DNA of 64,000 nucleotides from Paraeggerthella hominis (GTDB taxonomy: Bacteria > Actinomycetota > Coriobacteriia > Coriobacteriales > Eggerthellaceae), in NCBI RefSeq assembly GCF_021044775.1, contig NZ_JAJNOQ010000002.1:186001-250000 (forward strand), in the 5' to 3' direction. Position numbers and translations under genes: made by a program. The notes under the pieces were generated by a model. It was not told where the DNA came from and did not search any database. It worked only from the letters and a program-made list of their open reading frames with translations. Positions 40,097 through 49,167 of the stretch are shown here, piece after piece (the first letter of the stretch is position 1; the number at the start of each line of letters is the position of its first letter).

Positions 40097-41794
40097 CTAT
40101 TCCAACGCCGTAATGGTCTTGCGGGCTTCCTCGGCGGTTGTCACGCCAGAGAGCACCAGTTCACGGCAGGAAGCTTCCATGGTTTTGAACGAGCCCGAAC
40201 GCTCGATGGCGCCCTGCAGCTCTTCGCGCGTCGCGCCTCCTGTGATCGAGGTGCGCAAGGCGCGGTCGAGCGTCAATATCTCGAACACGCCGGTCCTTCC
40301 ACGATACCCCGTTCCGAAGCACAGGGGACAGCCCGTCCCGCGGTAGAACTTGACGTGCGCGTCGTACGGCAGCCCGATCGTCTCGAATTCTTCAGGCTGA
40401 GGATCGTACTCCTGCCGACAATGCGGACACACCAAGCGAACCAGGCGCTGGGAGATAATGCCGCGAATGCCGCTTGCGATAAGGTACGGCTCGACGCCGA
40501 TGTCGACCAGGCGATCGATCGTAGACGCAGCGTCGAACGTGTGCACGGTGGACAGAACCAGGTGCCCGGTGATGGCGGCGCGCATGGCTATCTCGGCCGT
40601 CTCGCCGTCGCGGATCTCGCCCACCGCCACGATGTCGGGGTCCTGCCGCAAAATAGCGCGCAGGCCGTTCGCGAACGTCATGCCCGTTTTCTCGTTGATC
40701 TGGACTTGGTTCACTCCGTCGATGTTGTATTCCACGGGGTCCTCGAGCGTAACCAGGTTCACCGAATCGATGTTGAGATGGCGGATCATGGTGTACATGG
40801 TGGAGCTTTTGCCGCTGCCCGTGGGCCCGACGATCAGAACCATGCCGTTGTTCGAGCTGATCAGGCGATTGTATTTTTCCAGGTTCTCCCCGGTAAGGCC
40901 GATGCCCTGAGGGTCGAACAGGCTGTCGTTCTTGTCGAGCAGGCGAACAACCACCGTTTCGCCGTGGATAGTGGGCAGCGTGTTGATGCGCAGATCGATA
41001 TCCTGTTTCTTCAGGCGAATACTCGCGCGGCCATCCTGGGGAACGCGGCGCTCCGAGGTGTTCATGCCGCCCATGATTTTAAGACGCGAGATAACGGATG
41101 CCTGAAGCTCCTTCGGCACCGTCAGTATCGTTCGCAGCAAACCGTCGATGCGCATGCGCACGTGCAGGTCGGCTTCGCGCGGCTCAAGGTGAATATCGCT
41201 TGCCCGTTCGGTCGCTGCGCGCTCGATGATGCTGTTCACCAAGCGAACCGTGGGCGCGGACTGGGCGTCGGCATCGTCGCCGAGCGACGTAGCGGCAAAC
41301 CCGCTGGACGAATCGTCCGCCGGGCGCGCATCGCGCTTCATTTCCTCGATCGCGCGGGCGGCGCCTTCGTTGCCGTACAGCGTCATGATGGCGCGCATGA
41401 TGGCGTCGTGCATGGCAACCATGGGGACAACACGCTTGCGGGTGGCGTGCTTCACCGCTTCGATGGCCATGAAGTTCAGCGGGTCACTCATAGCTAGGTA
41501 CACTTCGTCAGGCGTAGTGCGAACCGGCACGACGTTGTACTGGCGCGCGACGTTTTTGGACACCACGCGGCTCATCTCGGGGTCAAGATCAACCTGGGAC
41601 AAATCGATGAACTCGACGCCCAACTGCATCTGCAACGCCTCGATCAGACCCGCTTCCGTAATGATGCCCTCGGCAATAAGTTCGTCGCCCAAACGGCGCT
41701 TCGTTGTTTTCTGCTCCGAAAGCGCGTGCTCTATCTGGTCCTCGGTCACGAGGCCCGCATCGAACAGCACGTCTCCCAAACGTTTGTAAGGCAT
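40097..41794 (-). CDS. pilB: Type IV pilus extension ATPase PilB
   Basis: 565 residues. An N-terminal MshEN-type domain (RLGDVLFDAGLVTEDQIEHAL and a second copy, about 1-65) that binds c-di-GMP in some relatives, then the GspE/PilB core: GPTGSGKSSTMY (Walker A), EDPVEYN, VGEIRDGETAEIAMRAAITGH and the zinc loop CPHCRQEY...CPLCFGTGYRGR. It powers pilin polymerisation. The C-terminus is ordinary. Confidence 0.95.
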   Translation of the reverse strand: MPYKRLGDVLFDAGLVTEDQIEHALSEQKTTKRRLGDELIAEGIITEAGLIEALQMQLGVEFIDLSQVDLDPEMSRVVSKNVARQYNVVPVRTTPDEVYLAMSDPLNFMAIEAVKHATRKRVVPMVAMHDAIMRAIMTLYGNEGAARAIEEMKRDARPADDSSSGFAATSLGDDADAQSAPTVRLVNSIIERAATERASDIHLEPREADLHVRMRIDGLLRTILTVPKELQASVISRLKIMGGMNTSERRVPQDGRASIRLKKQDIDLRINTLPTIHGETVVVRLLDKNDSLFDPQGIGLTGENLEKYNRLISSNNGMVLIVGPTGSGKSSTMYTMIRHLNIDSVNLVTLEDPVEYNIDGVNQVQINEKTGMTFANGLRAILRQDPDIVAVGEIRDGETAEIAMRAAITGHLVLSTVHTFDAASTIDRLVDIGVEPYLIASGIRGIISQRLVRLVCPHCRQEYDPQPEEFETIGLPYDAHVKFYRGTGCPLCFGTGYRGRTGVFEILTLDRALRTSITGGATREELQGAIERSGSFKTMEASCRELVLSGVTTAEEARKTITALE

Positions 41795-42325
41795 TTACGA
41801 TCCTATCCTCAGTACGTTCATGGTGGTTTTGGCAAGCGCTTCCTGCGCGACGTTTCCTTCGGCGTACACGCCCAACTCGAAAGACCAGGTCTTGGAGGCG
41901 GCATTGTACGAGAGCATTTCAAGCCGCGGCGTAAGGCCGTCTTCGGCAGGAGCAAGAAGAGCCTGCGCGCCCTCGGCGTTCAACCAGATGCCTTGCTGAC
42001 CGTCGGACTGCAACAAGGCGATTTCATGCCGCGTGGAGCTTGTGAAATACAGAGGGTTCTCGTCAGACTGCACCCCATCGCCCTCCACTTCAAGCGCGTA
42101 CGTTAGCTCGTCGCTTACCTCCTCGACCGCCTGCATGAGCATCGCGTTGGCTTTCGTCTGCACGGTAATGCGACTGTACGAGCTCATGGCCGCCTGCAAT
42201 CCGGCGGTTACCGCAACGCACAGCAACCCGATAAACAAGATGCTGATCAGGTGTTCGCCCAGCATGAATCCCCGCGTATCGCGCACGCGGCTGCGGAGCA
42301 TGGCTCTGTACTTCACGTTTCTCAT
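41795..42325 (-). CDS. Minor prepilin-like protein
   Basis: 176 residues. The ATG at 42325 overlaps the stop of the upstream gene (ATGA). Basic leader, then DTRGFMLGEHLISILFIGLL: probable cleavage before Phe, with Glu at +5. A beta-rich soluble domain follows. It resembles PilW/GspJ-type minor pilins in size and position. It probably helps form the pilus tip or the priming complex with its neighbours. Confidence 0.78.
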   Translation of the reverse strand: MRNVKYRAMLRSRVRDTRGFMLGEHLISILFIGLLCVAVTAGLQAAMSSYSRITVQTKANAMLMQAVEEVSDELTYALEVEGDGVQSDENPLYFTSSTRHEIALLQSDGQQGIWLNAEGAQALLAPAEDGLTPRLEMLSYNAASKTWSFELGVYAEGNVAQEALAKTTMNVLRIGS

Positions 42326-42654
42326 GCGCGCTTGCCTTCGCAATAGCGCTCATAATCACCCGAACCGTAAAGCGTCACCGCCGGCTCCGGGTCATTCGCC
42401 CCTTCCGAATTGGGAATATCGACTTTTACCTTGGTCAGGTCTACATGCGAATTCATGAGATTCGATTCCGCATCGTACGAAGCGTCCAGCGCGCGCTCGC
42501 TCTGAATCGCCGTGCTCGCAGACGCCATCACCATAGTGGCCAGCATCGTTGCGCCCAGCACAGCAATCAAGATAGCCACCAGCGCTTCAACCATGGAGTC
42601 GCCCCGACGGTCGACAACCTTGCGGCGGAACCTGTCGAACAAGGATTCGGTCAT
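42322..42654 (-). CDS. Minor prepilin-like protein (PilV type)
   Basis: 110 residues. The N-terminus RRGDSMVEALVAILIAVLGA is a type IV pilin-like hydrophobic segment with Glu at +5 if cut after Gly. The soluble part is short and acidic. Both ends overlap neighbours by 4 bases, showing tight coupling within the minor pilin set. Confidence 0.75.
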   Translation of the reverse strand: MTESLFDRFRRKVVDRRGDSMVEALVAILIAVLGATMLATMVMASASTAIQSERALDASYDAESNLMNSHVDLTKVKVDIPNSEGANDPEPAVTLYGSGDYERYCEGKRA

Positions 42655-43301
42655 GACTGACCTCCCGAAGCCTTCTTGACAACAGTATTATCCCCGTATG
42701 TGAACGCAGCCAAACGACCGGCGGCATCATACGTCGGAGTACACTGAACGGACACCGTCATATTGTAGGGGGAGCTTGCTGAAAGCTCTTCGTCAAGCGA
42801 CAGCTCAACGGTTACGTTCAGGTCGGCATCCACCGTCACCTTGCCGTACACGGGGTCCATAGCTTTCGATTCGGACGGGGGATACACGACAAGGCGATCG
42901 GACGAGGCATCGCCTATTGTATAAGGAATACCTTGCTCCCGGCAGGCAAGGATTGTCGCTGTCCGGTCTTTCGTCCAGAAGCCTTTCCCGACTTCCGAAT
43001 AAACTTTGCTCACGTCGACAGAAGGCTTTCCGTCCGGTCCGTAACTGATCGAAACCGTCACGCAAGGCGCCGAGCGCGTCTTGTCCTCGCCGCCTAATTG
43101 CTGGGCTATAAGATCAGCGGCAGATGCCATCGAGTATTCATCTTGCTGCAAATCCTTGTGGGTCTGCACCGCTTTCGCGTTCACCGAAGCAGCCGTTACC
43201 ACCACGGACCCAACGATCGCGCAAATCAAGAAGAACACAAGCGCGATAACAATGGAGGCGCCGCGTTCGTCACGCAGGGTATGCTGAAGCGCGCGGTTCA
43301 T
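42651..43301 (-). CDS. PilX-like minor prepilin
   Basis: 216 residues. The N-terminal DERGASIVIALVFFLICAIVGS has the Gly and hydrophobic helix of prepilins but lacks Glu at +5, as in GspK/PilX-type proteins that cap the pilus tip. A beta-rich domain with two cysteines follows and could hold a disulfide. Overlaps the giant prepilin gene and the next minor pilin by 4 bases each. Confidence 0.72.
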   Translation of the reverse strand: MNRALQHTLRDERGASIVIALVFFLICAIVGSVVVTAASVNAKAVQTHKDLQQDEYSMASAADLIAQQLGGEDKTRSAPCVTVSISYGPDGKPSVDVSKVYSEVGKGFWTKDRTATILACREQGIPYTIGDASSDRLVVYPPSESKAMDPVYGKVTVDADLNVTVELSLDEELSASSPYNMTVSVQCTPTYDAAGRLAAFTYGDNTVVKKASGGQS

Positions 43302-46300
43302 GCCGCTTCCTTTGCCGTAGGATCCTCGGCATCCGCAGCACCCGGAGGCGCATCCTCAGGTGCAGGTTCGGTTGACGCTGATTGATCGGGGTCGGGGGAA
43401 GCAATCGACCCGGGCAATTGATGCAAGCCGTCATCCTGCGTTGCAGCATGGCCTTGAGCGCTCTCTTTTTTGTCGGGAGACGCTTCTTTCGCTGACGGTT
43501 CGTTGTACTGCCTGTTGGCGATCTTGCGGTTGTTTCCAATAGCGTCTTTTGCTTTTCCAAGCAAATCCCCATTGGCATACACCTCGTCAAACGTTTCGTT
43601 TAATTGACCGGGTGGGATATGACCGCCATCGTTAAAGCCGATGATCGCCCCTATAAAAGCAGATGTAGACGATCCGTCAATAGTGGCGATTAGATTCGAC
43701 ATCTGTATGAGAAGAGTTTTTCTGTCTTGCCATTCTTCAAATTTACCCTTCTTAAAATACCCAATGAGGCCGCCTATACGGATTTGAGCTTCGCTTTTCC
43801 CGAACGTTTCAAGCTGCACGAATTGAGAGGGGGAATACGAAGGATCGTCGCCATCGAAGACAATTTCCACCTCGTTGGCATATCCGATCAAACCGCCAAT
43901 ATTTACGCATTCGCCGCTTCCGAAATATAGGACACCCAGCCTCGATACTTCAAGAGACAAGAATTCGACCTTGCAGTTTTTTATCGTGGTCTCTCGCGCA
44001 ACACCAATAAGCCCGCCGATATTTGACGGTGTGCTGCTATCGCCCGTTTGCACGCGAATTGCATGCAAATCATCTTCTGCGAGGTTCGGATCCCCCGAAA
44101 CCGTACAGTTTTCGAAGATTGACTTCTCGTCTTTGCCCACCAGCACTCCCACCGAAGCGCCGCCTAACACCGAAAGAACCCATCTGTCGGGGCCTTCAAG
44201 AACGCTCTGATCGACGTCTTCGAGGTGTATGTTTCTGAACGTCGCCTTCTTCGCCGTCCTAAACAGGCCGACAACGCCGCTACTGTCGATGTCTTCAGAC
44301 AAGCGATATCCCCTGATGGAGAAGCCATCGCCGTCGTACGATCCCGAGAAAACCGTCCCACTGCGGTATTTAATATTCTTATTGCTCAGGTCGATATCAT
44401 GAGACTGAAGGAAACCGCAGTCGGTATATTCGTCCTGCGTCTGACCGACATCTAGACATCCTACGAACTGATCCGCATGGCGAACGATCCAGGGGTCATC
44501 ATCCTCTCCCCATTCGTCAGCTGCGTCGTCATCGAGGCTGATCGCAGCTGCAAAATTCACGTTGTACCAATAGTCGTGCTGATTCTCCCCAAGTCGGAAC
44601 GGGTAATGCAGCGTGTTTTTTTGAGACTGCCCCCAAACCGTACCGGGCGCTTTGTACGCATCGTACCGAATACCGCCGACGGAGAAGTCTACGTCGACCT
44701 TGCTCTCTTTTAGCGATTTCCAATTCCAAGGATCTTGGGCATTGCCGCCTTGCTGATACTCCGGCGCTGCCGCTCCGGCGGGCACCACAACGTAGTAACC
44801 CCATGAGGCAATCTCGTTGTTTCCAGGAAGATCACCGTCGCAAGACGAACCGTCCAGCGTTCCGTAATAACCCGTCACTTTATTATCATGGTCGAACTCA
44901 AGGTACATCAGCCCAACGGAATCCTTCGGAACTTCCTTGTACTGCGCCTTCAGTTTGACCGCGCCGAACGCAAGCTGCGAATCCCAATCGCCCACCAGAG
45001 AATTCGAGGTAGGCATAATAGTGAACGAGGGAGATTGGTAGGTGCTGTCGCCCTCAACCTTCCAGCCTGCAAACGCCAGGCCCTCTTTGTTCGGAAGCAA
45101 CGAGATAGACGCATGCGTTTTGTCATCCTGGACGGTATAGGGCACGTACTGAACATCGTACCCGTCAAGGCGCTTGCCGCTACCGTCGCAATACTCAACG
45201 GCTCGGTAGAAAAGGTAGTCCCTTTCGGTGGACAACTCGTAATCGGCGGACGAGGTTTTGCTGAGCGCGTAATCGCTGCTCGCGCCCGAACGCGACGACC
45301 TCACGTATGCCGACGGATTGCTCGACAAATAACCGTCGGACTTCTCGTACAGCCACAATTGCGCGCTCGGAAGCTTCGTGCACGTAGTCACGTCGTCCAG
45401 CCCTTTGCCCCAAGCAACGGCAGGCGCCGCCGTGTAATACACGCGCACGTCCCCCTGACGAGGGAATGCTCCGTTCGAAAGATTCAAGCTGCCGCCCTTG
45501 GTGGTCACATTGTACAAAGCAACGGTAGAAGAGGCGCCGAACTCGTTTTCAAACGGCTGGCGAATCGGTGCACCCAAGTTCACGCCGCGCGACCCCGTCG
45601 TAGTCTTTCCGTTCGACAAGTACTCGGCAAAGCGCGGGGCTAGACTGGAAAAGTACGCTTGAACCTCATCCGCGCGCGGCGTGGTGCGAACGTATATCTC
45701 ATACCCATCGAAGTCCTGCTCGACCAAATCGTAGAGTTTGACGGTGTCTATAGTAAGCGATGTGGCATAGTTGGCCGACTCCGCAGCAGGCAAGGACGCG
45801 TCCTTGCCCGACCACTGCACGCATTCACGCAGATCGCGTCCGAGATTCGTATTCTCCCACGTCCAAGCGCCTTGGTCCAAATAGCCGGCTCGTTCGCCGT
45901 TGACCCATATTTCGTATATCTGATACTGACGCTGTTTCCCACTTGCCTCGAACGGTTTTCCGCCGGACCACAGCAACTCGTTGTTTCCAGGATTGACCAT
46001 TCCGCTTACGTCGATAGAACTTCCCGCCTGAGACGTGTACGAGCCTGCGGAAACGAACACGTTAGCTTGCTGTTCTCGAGCATCCGCAAGTTTCACCCAG
46101 GCTCCCGAATACGACTGCCGCGTTGATTCGATATTCTCGGCAGCAAGCACCGAAGATGTTTTTATTCCCGCCGCACTAAGCTCGAACGTCACCTCGGTCG
46201 ATATCATGGAAATACCCGTAACCGGCGGCTCGCCTGCAGTTGTGACCAGCTTCACCGAAGGATCGGCATAGACGCCCGATATATGAGCGGCGCGCGATTT

Positions 46301-47413
46301 GCCGCCATTGTTTTTAGCCTCAAGAGCAGGATTGGTTACCAAAACCGAAAGCTTCGCCACCTTTTCAGGCCACTTGAAATAAGCAGATGCCGTAGCAGGA
46401 ACGGATGTTTTCTCCAAGCAGGAAACTCGCGCATCCGCGCGAATATCACCCGCTGAGCTCGACAAAGCACCAATCGTAGCAGCAAGGTCTCCTTGACCGC
46501 CGGCCTCTTGCAAGACGCGCTTCAAGTCGTTCAGATCGATTGCGTACACGTCAGCCTGAGCAGCATCGCCCTTCAATCCCAGGGAATACACCTTGGTTTC
46601 TTTCACCGTGTTGGAATTGGTCTTGGTCTCCGATCCCGCTTGCACGGTGTACGAGGTTTCCGTCCCGTCAAGCCCTGAAAGTGAAAGAACGCTCGCGCCT
46701 AGAGACACGGTCACTTCGATAGAGGTTTTCCATTCGGGGTTCCTTGACAGATTTTTATCCTGCACGCACAACTCGCCGTTTTCGTTCAACCACACCACGG
46801 GGTTTTGCAGAGCAATTTCAGGAGTTGCCCCGTGCGGAGTGGAGTCGGCATATCCAATCATGTAATCGGCAGCCATGCGCGCGGCTCGATCGCGCGGTCC
46901 CCCCGTTTCGTAATACTCTTGCGCGGCATTCGTGCTATCGGGAGCAAAGCTGAAGAACCCGCTTTTTCCATCCGCGTAAAACACGCTGACCACTGTTGCC
47001 GTGGTCACATTGAACTCTATGATGAAATCGCCCCGGCGAACGCTATCATCCACAGCAAGAGGAGGGACGATACTGCTCTTTCGGGCTTGGTCAGCCGTGA
47101 TATAGAACGTATTTTGGGCATCGGTCGGCCTTCCGTTGATCGTGTCGGGAAGATTCACGGCCTTGGTCTGGGCTAATCCCTCGGACTCGACGAGCGACCA
47201 CCACGCGCCCGATACCTTTTTAGCCGTCATCTGGGATTGCGCAGCGTTTGCTATCGACTCGGCGGCGTTGTTCAGCTCGACCATGCGCATGTTGTTCTGA
47301 GCGCTTACGATAGAAGGGAACGCCAGTGCTGCAAGCACCAAAAGAATCGCTACCGACAGCAACAGCTCGGCAAGCGTAAACCCTTTCGTATGTGCCTGAT
47401 GCGCTTTTACCAA
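43298..47413 (-). CDS. Giant type IV prepilin, putative pilus-tip adhesin
   Basis: 1371 residues, about ten times a normal pilin. Leader MVKAHQAHTKG then FTLAELLLSVAILLVLAALA with Glu at +5: a true class III prepilin signal. A long region of beta-rich domains follows. Near 810-880 is an InlB/flg_new-like repeat (LAFAGWKVEGDSTYQ ... KLKAQYK). Near 1090-1290 several GLUG-like motifs occur (NIGGLIG, VGVLVG, RIGGLIGYF, IGAIIG). The tail (about 1305-1371) is Pro/Asp/Glu/Ala-rich. The start is TTG with AGGG 8 bases upstream; no ATG fits. As first gene of the pilus operon it likely tips the fibre and binds a surface or partner cell. Function is inference. Confidence 0.85.
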   Translation of the reverse strand: MVKAHQAHTKGFTLAELLLSVAILLVLAALAFPSIVSAQNNMRMVELNNAAESIANAAQSQMTAKKVSGAWWSLVESEGLAQTKAVNLPDTINGRPTDAQNTFYITADQARKSSIVPPLAVDDSVRRGDFIIEFNVTTATVVSVFYADGKSGFFSFAPDSTNAAQEYYETGGPRDRAARMAADYMIGYADSTPHGATPEIALQNPVVWLNENGELCVQDKNLSRNPEWKTSIEVTVSLGASVLSLSGLDGTETSYTVQAGSETKTNSNTVKETKVYSLGLKGDAAQADVYAIDLNDLKRVLQEAGGQGDLAATIGALSSSAGDIRADARVSCLEKTSVPATASAYFKWPEKVAKLSVLVTNPALEAKNNGGKSRAAHISGVYADPSVKLVTTAGEPPVTGISMISTEVTFELSAAGIKTSSVLAAENIESTRQSYSGAWVKLADAREQQANVFVSAGSYTSQAGSSIDVSGMVNPGNNELLWSGGKPFEASGKQRQYQIYEIWVNGERAGYLDQGAWTWENTNLGRDLRECVQWSGKDASLPAAESANYATSLTIDTVKLYDLVEQDFDGYEIYVRTTPRADEVQAYFSSLAPRFAEYLSNGKTTTGSRGVNLGAPIRQPFENEFGASSTVALYNVTTKGGSLNLSNGAFPRQGDVRVYYTAAPAVAWGKGLDDVTTCTKLPSAQLWLYEKSDGYLSSNPSAYVRSSRSGASSDYALSKTSSADYELSTERDYLFYRAVEYCDGSGKRLDGYDVQYVPYTVQDDKTHASISLLPNKEGLAFAGWKVEGDSTYQSPSFTIMPTSNSLVGDWDSQLAFGAVKLKAQYKEVPKDSVGLMYLEFDHDNKVTGYYGTLDGSSCDGDLPGNNEIASWGYYVVVPAGAAAPEYQQGGNAQDPWNWKSLKESKVDVDFSVGGIRYDAYKAPGTVWGQSQKNTLHYPFRLGENQHDYWYNVNFAAAISLDDDAADEWGEDDDPWIVRHADQFVGCLDVGQTQDEYTDCGFLQSHDIDLSNKNIKYRSGTVFSGSYDGDGFSIRGYRLSEDIDSSGVVGLFRTAKKATFRNIHLEDVDQSVLEGPDRWVLSVLGGASVGVLVGKDEKSIFENCTVSGDPNLAEDDLHAIRVQTGDSSTPSNIGGLIGVARETTIKNCKVEFLSLEVSRLGVLYFGSGECVNIGGLIGYANEVEIVFDGDDPSYSPSQFVQLETFGKSEAQIRIGGLIGYFKKGKFEEWQDRKTLLIQMSNLIATIDGSSTSAFIGAIIGFNDGGHIPPGQLNETFDEVYANGDLLGKAKDAIGNNRKIANRQYNEPSAKEASPDKKESAQGHAATQDDGLHQLPGSIASPDPDQSASTEPAPEDAPPGAADAEDPTAKEAA

Positions 47414-47810
47414 AGAAGCATCCCTATCTCATTCGTTCAAGTTCTTAACTAATTGTGCTGGTATGATACCACCACCAAGCATAAATGAGACTACATTACT
47501 ACGACAATTATAAAGACGGTCAACGCTCGATCGGAATCGGCGGAAACGAGCCACCCGGCTCCTCGAAGCGCCGACAAAGTTTTGGGAAACAGACTGGTCC
47601 GACCTGCGATAATAGCGGTCTTACAGCAAGAAGCCCCTCCGGGAAACCACGTGACTGCGGCCTCGCTTTTTCTCACGCGAAAACAAATCGCCCGAGCAGC
47701 GGGGCTTCGCTTTGCAAAACCTCGACGCTCGGGCGACACTGCATTGCAAGATGCTCGAGAGGTGCTGCGTTGCAGCATCGCTTTCAAGAACCTCGCGAAG
47801 GGTGCGGCAG
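47414..47810. other. Intergenic region between pilus operon and radical SAM gene
   Basis: About 400 bases without supported genes. It contains the presumed pilus promoter, with a 13-base palindrome TGGTATGATACCA (47459-47471) some 46 bases upstream of the giant prepilin, and the radical SAM gene terminator. Confidence 0.5.
47682..47736 (-). terminator. Terminator-like stem after the radical SAM gene
   Basis: TCGCCCGAGC (47688-47697) pairs perfectly with GCTCGGGCGA (47727-47736); on the minus strand it is followed by TTTGTTTTC. Confidence 0.5.
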
Positions 47811-49118
47811 TTAGCCGAAAATCAACTGGCGCTCCTCGCCAACCAAGGACGCACGCGCCTGATCGCGCAGATTGTTCACGCCGATGAAGAACTGGCGCAT
47901 CATCACAACCATGAGATAGCGGCCCTTCGGCGTAAGCGTGAACTCGTCAGGCGTATCGCGGTCGAATGCTCCTGCCGCCTTCATGAACCCAACCTCTACG
48001 GGAAGGCCGCGCTCCACCGTGCATCCGAAATCGCGCTCGAACTGGCGCTTGTCCAGCCTCAATCCGAACAGCTGCATCATGAAGCGGTACCGCATGCGAT
48101 CATGCTTCGAGAATTCCGTCTTTCCCATAAGCGACATACGATCGGAAGCGATTGCGGCATTGTAGTCGTTCACGCTGAACGTGTTCACGTACAGGTTCTT
48201 TCCCAAATACGTGATACCGCCACTGCCGATAGCCGGGTACTCCTCGTAGTCCACAACGTATTCGTCGATCATCGCACCATCGCCCGCAGCACCCGTACCG
48301 CGCTTATTGAACGTCCAAGCGCTTCCGTGCTCGAACAGCGGATCGGAACCACCGGCAAGCAGTTCGCTGATAATCTCGTAGAAGCGCCGCTCGCGCTGGT
48401 AATCAACCTTGCCAACCGTCCTGGCCAGAGAGCGCGCGACGCTCGGAGAAGCCATCAGCGGATAGAACGTAGTTTGGCTGGTCCCGCTTTCCACCACGCG
48501 TTCGATATCCTTGATCAACACGTCTTCGGTCTGCGCCGGGAAATTAAAAATCATGTCCACGTTCAACGACGTGAAGTACGGGCTTGCATCCTGCACGCGC
48601 GCCAAGATCTCGGCGGCGCTTCCGTACTTGTCGTAGCGATCCATCTGCTTGAGCAGGTCGTCATCGAAGCTCTGAACGCCAACGCTCAAACGCTGAACGC
48701 GACCTTGCAGCTTATCCAAGTAAGAAGGGATCAGATGATTCGGGTTCGTCTCGCTGGAGACCTCGTTGATAGAGAACGTCTCGCGAGCAAGGTCGATGGT
48801 GTCGCACAGCTCGTCGATCATGATGGTCGGCGTACCGCCGCCCACGTACAGGCTGTCGAAATCGTAGCCCAAATCTTTGAGCATCATCATCTCTTTGCGC
48901 ATGCTTTGGAAGTACGGTACCGCACGATCCTCGGAAAAGGGGAAACGATTGAACGAACAGTACGGGCACAAGCGCTCGCAGAAAGGCACGTGCATGTAAA
49001 GCATGTATTTCTGACCAGGCACCGGAGCCGGAACACGGCGCTCGTCAGTGGGCTTGAGTTTCAAGTACTGGTTCGTGCATTGGCGGACTGCCGCCGTAAG
49101 CATGCGTTCAGATAGCAT
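47811..49118 (-). CDS. HemN/HemW-family radical SAM protein
   Basis: 435 residues from the ATG at 49118 (GAGGAG upstream). The radical SAM cluster motif CERLCPYCSF, GGGTPT and the following ETNPNHL and SVGVQSFDD are of the coproporphyrinogen oxidase-like family. The C-terminal HemN-type domain is present. It could be a heme chaperone, a heme-degrading enzyme or a coproporphyrinogen dehydrogenase; the extended N-terminus does not decide it. It follows purD after a terminator, so it has its own transcript. Confidence 0.85.
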   Translation of the reverse strand: MLSERMLTAAVRQCTNQYLKLKPTDERRVPAPVPGQKYMLYMHVPFCERLCPYCSFNRFPFSEDRAVPYFQSMRKEMMMLKDLGYDFDSLYVGGGTPTIMIDELCDTIDLARETFSINEVSSETNPNHLIPSYLDKLQGRVQRLSVGVQSFDDDLLKQMDRYDKYGSAAEILARVQDASPYFTSLNVDMIFNFPAQTEDVLIKDIERVVESGTSQTTFYPLMASPSVARSLARTVGKVDYQRERRFYEIISELLAGGSDPLFEHGSAWTFNKRGTGAAGDGAMIDEYVVDYEEYPAIGSGGITYLGKNLYVNTFSVNDYNAAIASDRMSLMGKTEFSKHDRMRYRFMMQLFGLRLDKRQFERDFGCTVERGLPVEVGFMKAAGAFDRDTPDEFTLTPKGRYLMVVMMRQFFIGVNNLRDQARASLVGEERQLIFG

Positions 49119-49132
49119 AGACTCCTCTGTCC

Positions 49133-49162
49133 AAAAAAACCGCCGCCCTTTCGGACGGCGGA
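49133..49162 (-). terminator. Rho-independent terminator of purD
   Basis: On the minus strand CCGCCGTCC/GGGCGGCGG with loop GAAA, followed by TTTTTTT, directly after the purD stop. Confidence 0.88.
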
Positions 49163-49167
49163 AACCT

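Noticed and set aside
47712..49115. Long plus-strand frame antisense to the radical SAM gene
   Set aside because: It mirrors the real minus-strand gene, whose catalytic motifs are intact. Long antisense frames are frequent at this GC content and were rejected throughout.
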